DNA from: Luteirhabdus pelagi
GTDB taxonomy: Bacteria; Bacteroidota; Bacteroidia; Flavobacteriales; Flavobacteriaceae
Length of the DNA stretch: 64,000 bases
NCBI RefSeq assembly: GCF_016827595.1
Contig: NZ_JAECMS010000001.1
Location: 1-64,000, forward strand
Direction: 5' to 3'
Numbering within the stretch: position 1 is the stretch's first letter; each line of letters begins with the position of its first letter. Positions 14,850 through 24,615 of this stretch are shown one piece after another. Position numbers and translations under genes: made by a program. The notes below the pieces were generated by a model. The model was not told the origin of the DNA. It saw only the letters and a program-made list of their open reading frames with translations, and searched no databases.

Positions 14850-17645
14850 TTGAGGATTACTAACTACCTTGTGTTTGTTTTCATTCTTTTTTGCTTCGCC
14901 AAGGCAAACGCACAGTGTGGTACACTGGAGACGATTTCTATTTGTGATATGACGGTCATCGATGGAAATATGGATGGAAACCCTGATGGAATAATCAACC
15001 TATACGACGAATACAATGCACTTCCGGGCGTTACGCCCATCTCACTAGCATCTGGAACTTGGTTCGACCCTGACTTTAATTTCGCTTTAGATGAAACCAC
15101 TGGAGACCTATACTTATGGGACTTAGACAACGCTTCGGAAAATATAGACGATTATCAGTTTCAACTTCTAGACCCTTCATCAGGTTGTGCGAACGACATT
15201 GTCGTATCGCTTAATGTAATTTTAGGACCCTTTTCGGGCCTCGCCGTTCCAACCACAGGTTCAAATGACATCAATATCGAAATTTGCGACGTAGGTATCG
15301 ACCCATGTGGCTCTTTCGCTACCGTCGATTTATATACAGCACTGTTATCTATTCCAAGCCCTCATTTAAACGGAATATGGGAATATGAAGGATCAAGTAC
15401 AAGTTTTATTAGTATTGAAGACAATCGCTTCTTTTTTGCCGATGTTCCCTACCAGCCAGGGGTTCCCTTGGTAGATGAAGAGACCTTCGAGTTGGTGTAT
15501 CGTGTACCCGGAATCAATCCTTGCGCGCCTGAAGCCGAAACTAGAATCAAAATTTCTGTGGTCAGGCAAGTTTTTTCAGGTTTTGGGAATACTGTAAATA
15601 TTTGTGAATCTGAACTGATAGCTGGAGACTTTGATGATGTCGATCTGCGTGATGATCTATTCTTAATTAATGAAGACATAGAGGGAATTTGGCTTGATGA
15701 GGAAGACCCGACGGGTCAGATAAGTAACCCTGGCGACTCTCAAATTAATCTAGGAGCGGTTTATGATGAACTTTACGCCACAAACCCAAGGTTTGGCTGT
15801 GCTGTTTACGACTATACCTACTTTGTTGAAAGTCGCTCAACAATCTGCCCTGGTTCAACAACTACCGTAAGTTTTACCTTCTTTGAGTCTATTCGACCCT
15901 TTCAGCAGGACGTTGCTATACCCGAGTTCTGTGTCGGCGACGAAACCTTGGATACTATCGATCTTTATGATTACCTCACTTTCACCACTGAAAATGGAAC
16001 ACTCTACGACTATCCCGACCCCTCCTGTACAAATTGGAGCTTAGTTTCAGGGCCATCCTCTCTTGGATTGGTAGAAAATACGGGGGATTTATGTTCTATC
16101 ACCGAAGATCCGGAATATACTACTTCCGGCACGATAGATTTAACCGACTTATCAAATTTGGATGCTGGAACCTATGTCTTTCAATACACGGTATTGCCAG
16201 AATATACCTGCGATGCTAACCTTACTTCACCAGAAATAATTTATCAGCCACCCTCAGGCTGTCTATCCACACAAGACCCAACCGCTCCTTGTCAAGGTGA
16301 AACAGCCCAAGTTACAATAATCATTCACCCCTATAACTACGCGGGAGAAGATACAGACGAATTGGCTTTCTGTGAAACAGATATCAGCAGCCCTATCGAC
16401 CTAATAGCATTGCTAAATACCAATGGTATCGATGATCCTATTTATGTGGGTCCCTTAGGAACTTGGACCGATTTAACCACTGGGAATACCATAAACAATC
16501 CGTTTACCATTCCTGATATTAACGGACAGCAAACGTTTTCGTTCAACTATAGTACAACTACCGATAACGACTGCGATGACAGTGCAGATTTAACCTTCAC
16601 CATATACGAAAAGTATAGCGCAGGTAGCGGAATTACTATCGAAGCTTGTAATATCGACGACCCCATAAATTTGTTCGAATTGCTAAATGGCGATCCTGAT
16701 ACTAACGGAACTTGGACAGGTCCTGGTGGTTTCTCCTCCCCTAATTCGACGGCTATAATTGATCCGATTTCCGCTACTTCTGGAGATTATATTTATTCGG
16801 TTCCTGCCAATGGACTATGCGATGGCGATCAAGCCGTAATTACCCTTACCATATTTGATGCACCCGTTGCGGGACCAGACACACAGGGTACTGTTTGCGT
16901 CTCCGACGAATCGATAAACCTTTCAGATTATTTGGGCTCTTCGGCTGAAGCGGGAGGCACTTTCTTGGATAGCAATGGCACCGGAGCACTTTCGGGTTCC
17001 ATTTTAGATGTTTCAACACTATCGGGTGGTGTTTATATGTTTGAATATCAATTACAGGGACATCCATCGTGCGGTATTTCTTCAGCTTTTATTACCATTA
17101 CTGTTATTGAAGTCGCTCCCCCTGATGTTTCAGACCAAACATTTTGCTTGCTCGACGCTGCAACAATTTCAGACTTAGAAGTAGGGAATGCGTCCACGGT
17201 TTATTGGTACGATACAGCTGAGTCTTCAACTGCTCTACCATTCGACACCTTATTGGAAGATGGAGAAGATTATTTTGCCGTAGCAGTAGATTCCAATGGT
17301 TGCGAATCGGAAAGGGTTGGTATTACCGTGGCATTACTTCCCTTGAACGATCCTGAATGCGACCCCTGCATAAATGATGGTGTTTCTCCAAATGGAGATG
17401 GGCTAAATGATGCGCTTGACCTTTGTACCTTTCCCATATTGTTTCCGAATTATGAAATCAATATCTATAACCGGTATGGAACATTGGTTTTCACTGGAAA
17501 TATCAATACCCCTCCTTTCATAGGCCTTTCAAATGTACCGTTGACGATTGGAGATGAATTGCCGGCAGGTGTCTATTTCTACATTTTTGACCCCAGAGAT
17601 GGCATCACCGACCCCTTTCAAGATAATTTTTATTTAAGTAGATAA
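14850..17645 (+). CDS. Large T9SS adhesin, gliding-motility C-terminal type
   Basis: From a TTG at 14850 the product has 931 residues; no in-frame ATG exists before the signal peptide (ITNYLVFVFILFCFAKANAQ), and an upstream TTG at 14823 overlaps a probable promoter. The body is a series of beta-sandwich repeats rich in Asp, Gly, Thr and Cys, of the type found in SprB-like surface adhesins. The end (about residues 845-931; INDGVSPNGDGLNDAL, YEINIYNRYGTLVFTG, LPAGVYFYIFD) is the gliding-motility-associated (CHU_C, type B) T9SS sorting domain, without the basic tail of type A domains. It leads a cluster with a SprF-like and an OmpA-like gene, the usual companions of SprB family adhesins. Type B substrates are known to need such SprF-like partners. 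Confidence 0.88.
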   Translation: MRITNYLVFVFILFCFAKANAQCGTLETISICDMTVIDGNMDGNPDGIINLYDEYNALPGVTPISLASGTWFDPDFNFALDETTGDLYLWDLDNASENIDDYQFQLLDPSSGCANDIVVSLNVILGPFSGLAVPTTGSNDINIEICDVGIDPCGSFATVDLYTALLSIPSPHLNGIWEYEGSSTSFISIEDNRFFFADVPYQPGVPLVDEETFELVYRVPGINPCAPEAETRIKISVVRQVFSGFGNTVNICESELIAGDFDDVDLRDDLFLINEDIEGIWLDEEDPTGQISNPGDSQINLGAVYDELYATNPRFGCAVYDYTYFVESRSTICPGSTTTVSFTFFESIRPFQQDVAIPEFCVGDETLDTIDLYDYLTFTTENGTLYDYPDPSCTNWSLVSGPSSLGLVENTGDLCSITEDPEYTTSGTIDLTDLSNLDAGTYVFQYTVLPEYTCDANLTSPEIIYQPPSGCLSTQDPTAPCQGETAQVTIIIHPYNYAGEDTDELAFCETDISSPIDLIALLNTNGIDDPIYVGPLGTWTDLTTGNTINNPFTIPDINGQQTFSFNYSTTTDNDCDDSADLTFTIYEKYSAGSGITIEACNIDDPINLFELLNGDPDTNGTWTGPGGFSSPNSTAIIDPISATSGDYIYSVPANGLCDGDQAVITLTIFDAPVAGPDTQGTVCVSDESINLSDYLGSSAEAGGTFLDSNGTGALSGSILDVSTLSGGVYMFEYQLQGHPSCGISSAFITITVIEVAPPDVSDQTFCLLDAATISDLEVGNASTVYWYDTAESSTALPFDTLLEDGEDYFAVAVDSNGCESERVGITVALLPLNDPECDPCINDGVSPNGDGLNDALDLCTFPILFPNYEINIYNRYGTLVFTGNINTPPFIGLSNVPLTIGDELPAGVYFYIFDPRDGITDPFQDNFYLSR

Positions 17646-17657
17646 ATCACAGTGTAT

Positions 17658-18566
17658 ATGAAAACAAGAATACTTGCGCTACTCATGCTATGTGGTTTAA
17701 CTACAATGGCCCAACAAGAGCCACAATACACGCAGTTTATGTACAATATGAGTATTGTGAACCCTGCGTATATGATCAACGAGCCTGGTATAATTGAAGT
17801 GGGAACCTTATACCGTTCGCAATGGGTTGGCATTGAAGGAGCGCCTCGAACAGCAAACGTTTTTGCCCATATTCCACTTAATGAGCGTATAGAACTAAGC
17901 GTGAATTACCTTAACGACCAAATTGGGGATGTAATTTCTGAAAATGTATTCAATGTAGACTTTGCCTATAAGATCAAACTGAATGAAACATTAAATCTTT
18001 CCTTCGGGATTAAGGCTGGCGTGGATAATCTAAATTTCGATTTTTCTGAAACCAATGTTGCATCGGATCCACTCTTTGCCAATACCCAAAAAACAGTGCT
18101 TCGTATCGGAACCGGTGCCTATTTATTTAAATCCAATTACTACATAGGACTATCAGCACCTACCCTATTGCCCAACGACATTAGTTCCGATGCCAATGGC
18201 GCTTTATATGAAAACAAACCTCACCTGTTTTTAATCGGAGGTTATATTTTCGATTTAAATGAAAAACTCAAATTGAAGCCTGCTGCTGTTGTAAAAGAAG
18301 TATTTGGCGCACCCTTATCCTTTGATATATCCATGAACATGCTTTATGCCAATCGATTCGAGTTTGGTGTAGCATATAGATACCAAGATGCTGTTTCTGC
18401 CCTAGCGGGGTTTCAGCTTACACCCAATCTGAGAATTGGCTATGCTTACGATTACAACATCAGCCCCCTCAACGATTTTAATGATGGGAGTCATGAATTT
18501 ATCTTAGGCTATACCTTCGACCTATTGGGTCTCAGCAAAAATTATTCTTCTCCAAGATTCTATTGA
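17658..18566 (+). CDS. PorP/SprF family outer-membrane protein
   Basis: The 302-residue product has a signal peptide (MKTRILALLMLCGLTTMAQ) and the family opening QEPQYTQFMYNMSIVNPAY, followed by the alternating strands of an outer-membrane beta-barrel with the conserved RSQWVGIEGAPRT. Members (SprF in Flavobacterium, PorP in Porphyromonas) assist type IX export and surface attachment of proteins with a type B sorting domain. It lies 12 bp behind such an adhesin gene and 1 bp before the OmpA gene, so the three are likely co-transcribed and matched in function. The start at 17658 was chosen over a GTG at 17652. Confidence 0.92.
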   Translation: MKTRILALLMLCGLTTMAQQEPQYTQFMYNMSIVNPAYMINEPGIIEVGTLYRSQWVGIEGAPRTANVFAHIPLNERIELSVNYLNDQIGDVISENVFNVDFAYKIKLNETLNLSFGIKAGVDNLNFDFSETNVASDPLFANTQKTVLRIGTGAYLFKSNYYIGLSAPTLLPNDISSDANGALYENKPHLFLIGGYIFDLNEKLKLKPAAVVKEVFGAPLSFDISMNMLYANRFEFGVAYRYQDAVSALAGFQLTPNLRIGYAYDYNISPLNDFNDGSHEFILGYTFDLLGLSKNYSSPRFY

Positions 18567-18567
18567 T

Positions 18568-20577
18568 ATGATGAAACATTTACTTTTAATCAGTCTGCTA
18601 GCGGTATCGTTTTCATCATTTGGACAACATCGGAGTCGTGCTGACCGCTTTTTTGAAAAAGGGGACTTTATTAATGCTGCTAAATATTATGAGGAAGAAT
18701 TAGCAGACAAACAGCATAAAAAGGATTTGGAGAATATTTCCATTTCCTATTACAACACCTTCCAATATAAAAAGGCCAGGATTTATCTCTATCAGTTGGT
18801 AAACGGTCGCTTTGCAGAATCGGATAAGACCTACGATAACGAGTTCAATTTTAAATTACATCATGTGTATGCTGCCTTAGGCGACTATGAAAAGTCTGTA
18901 GCATTTTTGAAGTTGTACAAAGAAGGAATGGGCGATACCGTCAATACGCAAGCCGCCATCGAAACTATCGAGGAGTTTAAGTTGAAGAATCCGGACTATA
19001 CCATTAAAAAAGCTAGGTTCAATTCGGATGCAGCGGATTTTGGCGCCGTAAAATTGAATAACAGGGTGTACTTTACTTCCGATAGAGGCGATGCCATGTT
19101 CGTGAAGAAATACAAGTGGACCCATCAGCCCTTTTTGGATATTTATTCCATTGTATGGAATGAAGAAAACGACAGTATTAGTGCTGTGCAACCTATTTCT
19201 GAAACTATAAATTCGAAGCTACACGAAGGAAATTTTTGCTTTAGCAACGATGGCAAAACGATTTATATCTCTCGCAGCAACACGAAAGATGGTAAAAAGG
19301 AATTTGATGATAGCGGTAGCAATAATATCCATTTATATAAAAGTGTTTGGAATGAAGGAGCTTGGTCAGAACCTGAAAAATTACCGTTCAATACCTCAGG
19401 CCATTCCTATCAGCACCCCGCGTTGAGCCCTGACGGCACGAAACTATATTTTTCATCTGACATGGAGGGTGGGTATGGTAGTTTCGACATCTACTATGTC
19501 ACGCTAACTGATGGGGACGATTATAGCGCCCCGGTAAATTTAGGGCCAACTATTAATACGCCAAATCGTGAGCATTTTCCGTTTGTTTCAGAAAAAGGAA
19601 ACCTGTTTTTTTCCTCGAATGGGCATCTTGGACAAGGAATGCTAGATATTTTCGTTTCAGAGCATGTTTCAGAAGAATTCACCACTCCTATAAATCTAGG
19701 CGCACCGATTAATTCACCATATGACGATTTCAACCTAAACTATCATACTTCCGAAGCGGGCTTCTTTGCTTCTAATAGAGATAATACTGACGATGATATT
19801 TTTCATTTTAAACAGATTGGGGAGATATTTTTACGGGAGTACATAAACACTTTCGAAATACGCGATGCTGTCACTAAAAGTTATGTGCCGGATGCTGCAG
19901 TTCAGCTAGTAGATAAGAACAAGGCCTCTATCTATGAAAATACACTTGATTCCATCGCCAACTTTAATGTGAATATAATCCCTGGGCGTTATACTTTGTC
20001 TGCTACAGCCAAGGGCTATTTTCCAAATGAATTATCGGTAATGGCGATAGAAAAGCAAGATCAAAAACATGTACTATATCTCGAAAAAAAGCCTGTCGAT
20101 CCGCTTGCTGAAATAGTTGCCGAAAAAAATATCGATGAAAATTTAAAGGAAGCAGATCCCGAACGGTTTGAATTGTTAACTGATACCGATGGGCCTCCCG
20201 TGGTTGAAAAAGATGGAAGATTATTCTTTGAGCTAGAGCCGATCTATTTCGACTTCGATATGTGGAACATCCGGGCAGATTCAAAACTTGTTTTGGATGC
20301 CCTAGCAGAAAAGCTAGAACGGTATCCCAATGTTCGCCTAAAAATAAATGCACATACCGATACTCGGGGAACAGAGCGCTACAATCAAGTACTTTCTGAA
20401 AGGCGTGCAGAAGCTACCCGTAACTATTTGGCACTGGAAGCGTATATCAATGCGAGACGCTTAAAGTTTGAGGGTCATGGTGAAAAACACCCAATTGTTT
20501 CGTGCCCAGAACAACAATGTACAGAAGAAGAGCATCAACAGAACAGGCGAAGCGAATTCGAGATAATTTCTTATTAA
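18568..20577 (+). CDS. OmpA family protein with TPR and beta-propeller
   Basis: The 669-residue product has a signal peptide (ending SSFGQ), TPR-like helices (residues about 22-145), a PD40/WD40-like beta-propeller (about 160-415; blades marked by YFTSDRGD, LSPDGTKLYFSSD and LFFSSNGHLG), a carboxypeptidase-regulatory-like fold (about 425-510) and a C-terminal OmpA domain (about 550-669; YFDFDMWNIR, INAHTDTRG, NQVLSERRA) that binds peptidoglycan. This order equals that of PorE of the type IX system and of the OmpA proteins found next to sprB/sprF. There is no lipobox, unlike PorE. It probably anchors the adhesin/SprF assembly to the cell wall. Confidence 0.9.
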   Translation: MMKHLLLISLLAVSFSSFGQHRSRADRFFEKGDFINAAKYYEEELADKQHKKDLENISISYYNTFQYKKARIYLYQLVNGRFAESDKTYDNEFNFKLHHVYAALGDYEKSVAFLKLYKEGMGDTVNTQAAIETIEEFKLKNPDYTIKKARFNSDAADFGAVKLNNRVYFTSDRGDAMFVKKYKWTHQPFLDIYSIVWNEENDSISAVQPISETINSKLHEGNFCFSNDGKTIYISRSNTKDGKKEFDDSGSNNIHLYKSVWNEGAWSEPEKLPFNTSGHSYQHPALSPDGTKLYFSSDMEGGYGSFDIYYVTLTDGDDYSAPVNLGPTINTPNREHFPFVSEKGNLFFSSNGHLGQGMLDIFVSEHVSEEFTTPINLGAPINSPYDDFNLNYHTSEAGFFASNRDNTDDDIFHFKQIGEIFLREYINTFEIRDAVTKSYVPDAAVQLVDKNKASIYENTLDSIANFNVNIIPGRYTLSATAKGYFPNELSVMAIEKQDQKHVLYLEKKPVDPLAEIVAEKNIDENLKEADPERFELLTDTDGPPVVEKDGRLFFELEPIYFDFDMWNIRADSKLVLDALAEKLERYPNVRLKINAHTDTRGTERYNQVLSERRAEATRNYLALEAYINARRLKFEGHGEKHPIVSCPEQQCTEEEHQQNRRSEFEIISY

Positions 20578-20596
20578 TCAACTTTTAAATCCCCAG

Positions 20597-21139
20597 ATGA
20601 AAAAAGCATTAATTCGAAAATCGATTGCTGATAAAAAATTAAAACTCAGTAAGAGGCGTTGGCTTAATCATTTTTCTATAGTTGCATTTTTTGGTCTCAT
20701 GCTGTTAACCTTCATTTTCTTTCTTTCGAAAAAATATTATGAAGGAGAAATCACCTCCTTAGATTCCCTGGCCTTCTGGTTTCTTGGCGTCCCTCTTACA
20801 CTTGGAATAGCTTTCTATTATATTCAAGATAGAAGATTAAAGTTTAAAGTGGTCAAGACCCGATTAAGCAAAGTTGAATTGAATAAAGCGATTAAAGCTG
20901 TTGCGGAGGAATTGGAGTGGCATATAGAATTCAAAAAAAACAATGTTATAGTAGCAAAGACTCATCCTGGCTTCATTTCTGGTAGTTGGGGAGAACATAT
21001 TACCATTTTAATTGATAATGATACGGTGATGGTGAATAGTATTTGCGACCCCGACAAGAAAACCTCATTGGTATCCATGGGGCGAAATAGAATTAATGAA
21101 AATAGATTGGTTGAGAAAATTAGGCAATCTGGCGCGTAA
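20597..21139 (+). CDS. Hypothetical membrane protein
   Basis: The 180-residue product has a basic N-terminus, two membrane helices (about residues 26-47 and 59-78) and a cytoplasmic C-terminal domain (about 85-180) with KAVAEELEWHIEFKKNNVIVA and SWGEHITILIDNDTVMVNSICDP. That part has the look of a small alpha/beta fold, but no family is recognised. It follows the OmpA gene by 19 bp and may be co-transcribed with it, though a functional link is not evident. Confidence 0.7.
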   Translation: MKKALIRKSIADKKLKLSKRRWLNHFSIVAFFGLMLLTFIFFLSKKYYEGEITSLDSLAFWFLGVPLTLGIAFYYIQDRRLKFKVVKTRLSKVELNKAIKAVAEELEWHIEFKKNNVIVAKTHPGFISGSWGEHITILIDNDTVMVNSICDPDKKTSLVSMGRNRINENRLVEKIRQSGA

Positions 21140-21192
21140 CTTTAATCTATTATCTTTGCCAAAAGAAAAACAAAAATTTAATTCCGATTTTT

Positions 21193-21714
21193 ATGCAAAA
21201 GGCTGTTATGCTGATGGGAATACTAATCTCATCGCTATTCGCAGGATGTTCCTCAGATGATTCTAACACTAATGAAAACGTTTCCATTGTTGGTGAATGG
21301 AAATTGTCTTCAAAATTAATGGGTGGTAATACTATTCAGCTAGGAGAATGTGAGCAAGGAGAAGGTGCTATTTTTTTAGAAACCGAAGTTGTCAATTTTA
21401 TTATAGTAGATGAAATAGATTCTGAACCCAACATTGTTCAAGAAGGATATGAAGATTGCGATTTTAGATACGCGCCTTGTGACTATTTGATAACTGAAAA
21501 CAACGAAACTCTCTATAGAATCGTTGTTGGTGAAGGACTCATAGAGGGTATAGATGATTCCATTATAGTATTTGAAATCGAAGTATTGACAAATCAAGAT
21601 TTAAGAATTAAGACCGTAGCCAAAAGCAACACAGGAACCATTGACGATATAGAAGCAAATAGTATGGAAATAGAAGAAAGTGAGCAACTAACGCTCATCT
21701 ATACTAGAGTATAA
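21193..21714 (+). CDS. Lipocalin-like lipoprotein
   Basis: The 173-residue product is a lipoprotein (MLMGILISSLFAGC, Cys19) with an acidic, Ser/Asp-rich linker and a domain starting VSIVGEWKLSSKLMGG, the opening of the lipocalin-like (DUF4923/lipocalin_4-type) domains common in Bacteroidota. The middle holds three cysteines that could form disulfides (CEQGEG, EDCDFRYAPC). A TATCTTTG -7 box lies at 21151-21158, so it probably has its own promoter. Ligand and role are unknown. Confidence 0.75.
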   Translation: MQKAVMLMGILISSLFAGCSSDDSNTNENVSIVGEWKLSSKLMGGNTIQLGECEQGEGAIFLETEVVNFIIVDEIDSEPNIVQEGYEDCDFRYAPCDYLITENNETLYRIVVGEGLIEGIDDSIIVFEIEVLTNQDLRIKTVAKSNTGTIDDIEANSMEIEESEQLTLIYTRV

Positions 21715-21792
21715 ATGAATTGTTCAGATACCCAATACATTTCTTCGAAAGACCAGTCCTTAGGGAAAGAGATGTTTGCTAATAAAAGTTAG

Positions 21793-22386
21793 ATGAAACC
21801 TTTTTTCGTTCTGTTTTGTTTTACAGCACTAATGCTAAGTTGTGATAGCAAAAGAAGGGAAACCACTGTAATCGAACCTATAAAGGATAGTGTAACGTCG
21901 ACGCATCCGCTCAATCTAAAAAAAACAGACATCGATACTATCCATAACTATTGGCAATTGGATGTTGATACTATTACGGAAAGAAAAGAATTTAGTTTTC
22001 TTGATGAAAACTACATCTTAACGTTAAAAACCTATAGTTTAAACGACAGTTCCGTTATACGAAGGTTAGGGCGAAACGATTCTCCTGTCTACATGGAATA
22101 CGCACATAATGTGATAACGGATATTGAGTTGGCAAGTGATACCCTTATCAATCGAAAACGAATAGACAAAGCCCACTTTAAGGATTTCGTGGATCCTGAA
22201 TTTTATAGAATATGTACGCTATTCTCGACAGAAATAGATAGTATTAATAAAAAAACAGTTTATATGAGTTCCCAACTAACCGTCCCTGACACCGGCAATC
22301 ATTGGGAAATATCCTACTTGTTTTATATAAGGGACTATAAAGTTGGAACATTTGAAATTAAGAATACCGAGTATATCGGGCTGTAA
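21793..22386 (+). CDS. Hypothetical lipoprotein
   Basis: The 197-residue product has a lipoprotein signal (FFVLFCFTALMLSC, Cys17) and a mature part rich in Asp and Ile/Leu with no recognised motif. It contains RKEFSFLDENYILTLKTYSLND and a C-terminal beta-rich end. It lies between two other unrelated lipoprotein genes. Its own start is a clear ATG directly before the signal sequence. Confidence 0.7.
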   Translation: MKPFFVLFCFTALMLSCDSKRRETTVIEPIKDSVTSTHPLNLKKTDIDTIHNYWQLDVDTITERKEFSFLDENYILTLKTYSLNDSSVIRRLGRNDSPVYMEYAHNVITDIELASDTLINRKRIDKAHFKDFVDPEFYRICTLFSTEIDSINKKTVYMSSQLTVPDTGNHWEISYLFYIRDYKVGTFEIKNTEYIGL

Positions 22387-22564
22387 AATGATTTTCAAGA
22401 TAACTGTCAAATTTATTTCTACATAAACAATTAATTAAAAGAAGGTTACGCAGCCGGTTTGATAAATGGCGAAAAAAATGTACTAATCTTTCTAATAATA
22501 TGGTAGATTCGCGACTTTAGTATTTTTTTATTCAAAACCGTTTTAATTAAAAAGATAACACGAT

Positions 22565-23140
22565 ATGAATATTATAAAAATTGTTTTTATAGCAGTAATA
22601 ACCGGATTACTGATGGGGTGTAGCTCTACTATGAAAGTTAAACAAATTGATACCGCAACCGAAAAGTATCCAACCGATAAGACGCTCTCCGCGAAAGAAA
22701 TAAAGGTTCGAAAAGAATTCCCCCAACTAAATGAGTACAAGCAGTTTCTTTATATCAAAAATGGTGATGAAGTCGATGAGTATAAAAACTATATAAAAGG
22801 TACGTTGCAGAACATCGGTTATTTCGAGAATATTTATTACAGAAATGATCTCGAAAAAATTGTGATCAGTCAGAATCTAACAGATAAAGTAACGAATATT
22901 TCAGATAATATCGGACTCTTAAACCTTTCCAAGGAAATAGGGAAATTCTTGGTGTTAAGGACAGCCATACTATACAAGGGAGGATATTCTTATGAATTCG
23001 AATTCGAACTGATTGATCCTACTACGGCCGAAACAATCTATAAAGTCGTTAATCCAGGGTTTAATTGGAGCGGACTGGATAGACCGATGTTTCACCCAGT
23101 CTTCAATGATTATGCCGCGTGGCTAGAAGAAAACAAATAA
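22565..23140 (+). CDS. Hypothetical lipoprotein
   Basis: The 191-residue product is a lipoprotein (AVITGLLMGC, Cys19). The mature part is alpha/beta with KGTLQNIGYFENIYYRND, a pattern seen in periplasmic proteins of the type that pair a short helix with a beta hairpin, then YSYEFEFELIDPTTAETIYKV and an aromatic C-terminus. No family name can be given. A long, empty spacer of nearly 300 bp follows. Confidence 0.7.
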   Translation: MNIIKIVFIAVITGLLMGCSSTMKVKQIDTATEKYPTDKTLSAKEIKVRKEFPQLNEYKQFLYIKNGDEVDEYKNYIKGTLQNIGYFENIYYRNDLEKIVISQNLTDKVTNISDNIGLLNLSKEIGKFLVLRTAILYKGGYSYEFEFELIDPTTAETIYKVVNPGFNWSGLDRPMFHPVFNDYAAWLEENK

Positions 23141-23431
23141 AGATAGCTACCAATCGCAATAGTATTGCATTCATATAATAACGATTGTGACTAGGTATTG
23201 AGTTGTGATGTTTAAAATACTTTTTTGATTAAAGCGAACAGTTACAAGAAGCTTTTAAATATGATTCGATTTAATCCCAGTAAAGTATTTTGAAAGAGCG
23301 TATAATAGTATGCTCGAAGGGTTATAGTTTTTATGCCCTCGATATCGTTGGCCATAATAATTTAGTTTACTTTTATCATGAAAGCAATATCGCAGCATCA
23401 ATTAATGCATTTTTAACGCCAACCAATTTTT
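23141..23431 (+). other. Intergenic spacer without a supported gene
   Basis: Nothing certain is encoded here. An open frame starting at 23290 runs 70 codons but overlaps the following signal-peptide gene in another frame and has no family features, so it was left out. A small inverted repeat GCAAT-AGT-ATTGC is at 23156-23168. The stretch probably carries the promoter of the TPR gene downstream. Confidence 0.4.
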
Positions 23432-24451
23432 ATGAAATCAAGAACACTTGTTATTTTAATCGTCTTTATTTTTTTAAGCCACCAAAACATTGCTCAATCT
23501 AATATAAGTACACTCATAGAAGAAGGTATTGGTTATCACGACAAGGGCGAGTACGATAAAGCGATCAAAACATATAAAAATGCTTTGAAGCTAGACCCTA
23601 AGGCTACGATAGTTCATTATGAAATAGCACTGAGTTATTTTAAGAAAGGAGATTTCAAAAAGGCAATCAAGCATTCGGATATGGTACTCGAAAAGAACAG
23701 GGATTATATGCTCGAGGCGTATATGATGAAAGGTTCTGCTTTAGATATGATAGGAAAAACACAAGAATCGATTCTCTTGTTCGAAAAGGCCATTGAAACG
23801 ATGAAGCCCAGTTACCTTCTCTATTATAATTTGGCACTGAACTACTATAAAATAAATGACTTGGAGAATGCTGAAGCAAACGTTCTAATGGCCATTGAAA
23901 TAAATTCCAACCATTCCAGCAGTCATTTGATGTTGGCAAACATCCATCATCAAAAGAAGAATACTGTTCAATCCTTATTGGCTACACATTACTTCCTATT
24001 CTTAGAACCGAATACGTCTCGGTCGAAAGAAGCGTACCGTATGTTAAAAGAGAATTTTGGAGGAAATGTTTCCAAAGACCCAGAGAAACCAAACTCCATT
24101 AATATTTCGCTTACACCGAACAGCGACCGGCAATTTGGGGCAGCTGAAATGATGATATCGATGTTAGAGGCATCGCGACATTTAGAAAAGAATGAAGGTA
24201 AGTCCGATGACGAATTATTTGTCGAGAATACAGCATCCTTCTTCAATCTAATGGACGAACTTAAAAAGAGAAAAAGCCAGGGGATTTGGTGGACCTTTTA
24301 CACGCCTTTTTTCCATGACCTCACCGAAAGTGATCACTTCAATACTTATTGCAAATACATCACACAGAGTAGTAACGAGGCTTCACAGGAATGGCTTCTT
24401 GCCAATGAAGAGAAATTAATCGCTTTCGACGAGTGGTTAAGAAATCAATAA
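23432..24451 (+). CDS. Exported TPR-repeat protein
   Basis: The 339-residue product has a signal peptide (VILIVFIFLSHQNIAQ, residues 6-21) and four to five tetratricopeptide repeats over about residues 27-200, each with the usual small residue pattern (GIGYHDKGEYDKAIKTYKNA, EIALSYFKKGDFKKAIKHSD, ALNYYKINDLENAEANVLMA). The remaining 130 residues are helical without a known domain. TPR arrays are protein-binding scaffolds; the partner is unknown. The gene appears to be transcribed alone. Confidence 0.85.
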   Translation: MKSRTLVILIVFIFLSHQNIAQSNISTLIEEGIGYHDKGEYDKAIKTYKNALKLDPKATIVHYEIALSYFKKGDFKKAIKHSDMVLEKNRDYMLEAYMMKGSALDMIGKTQESILLFEKAIETMKPSYLLYYNLALNYYKINDLENAEANVLMAIEINSNHSSSHLMLANIHHQKKNTVQSLLATHYFLFLEPNTSRSKEAYRMLKENFGGNVSKDPEKPNSINISLTPNSDRQFGAAEMMISMLEASRHLEKNEGKSDDELFVENTASFFNLMDELKKRKSQGIWWTFYTPFFHDLTESDHFNTYCKYITQSSNEASQEWLLANEEKLIAFDEWLRNQ

Positions 24452-24615
24452 TACAACCAATAGTAAAACTTTTGGCGCTAGAGGTTTCATAGGGTTCTTT
24501 AATCGCAATTGGACTCGGTACTTCATCATTACACTAAAAAATAGTACCTTATGAGGACAAAAAATTTATGAATCGATTAACCGACCTTATACTGACCTTA
24601 AAAACCAAAATAAAA

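Noticed and set aside
23290-23502. 70-codon open frame before the TPR gene
   Set aside because: Overlaps the signal peptide of the TPR gene in another frame, has no family features and a poor start; taken as chance.
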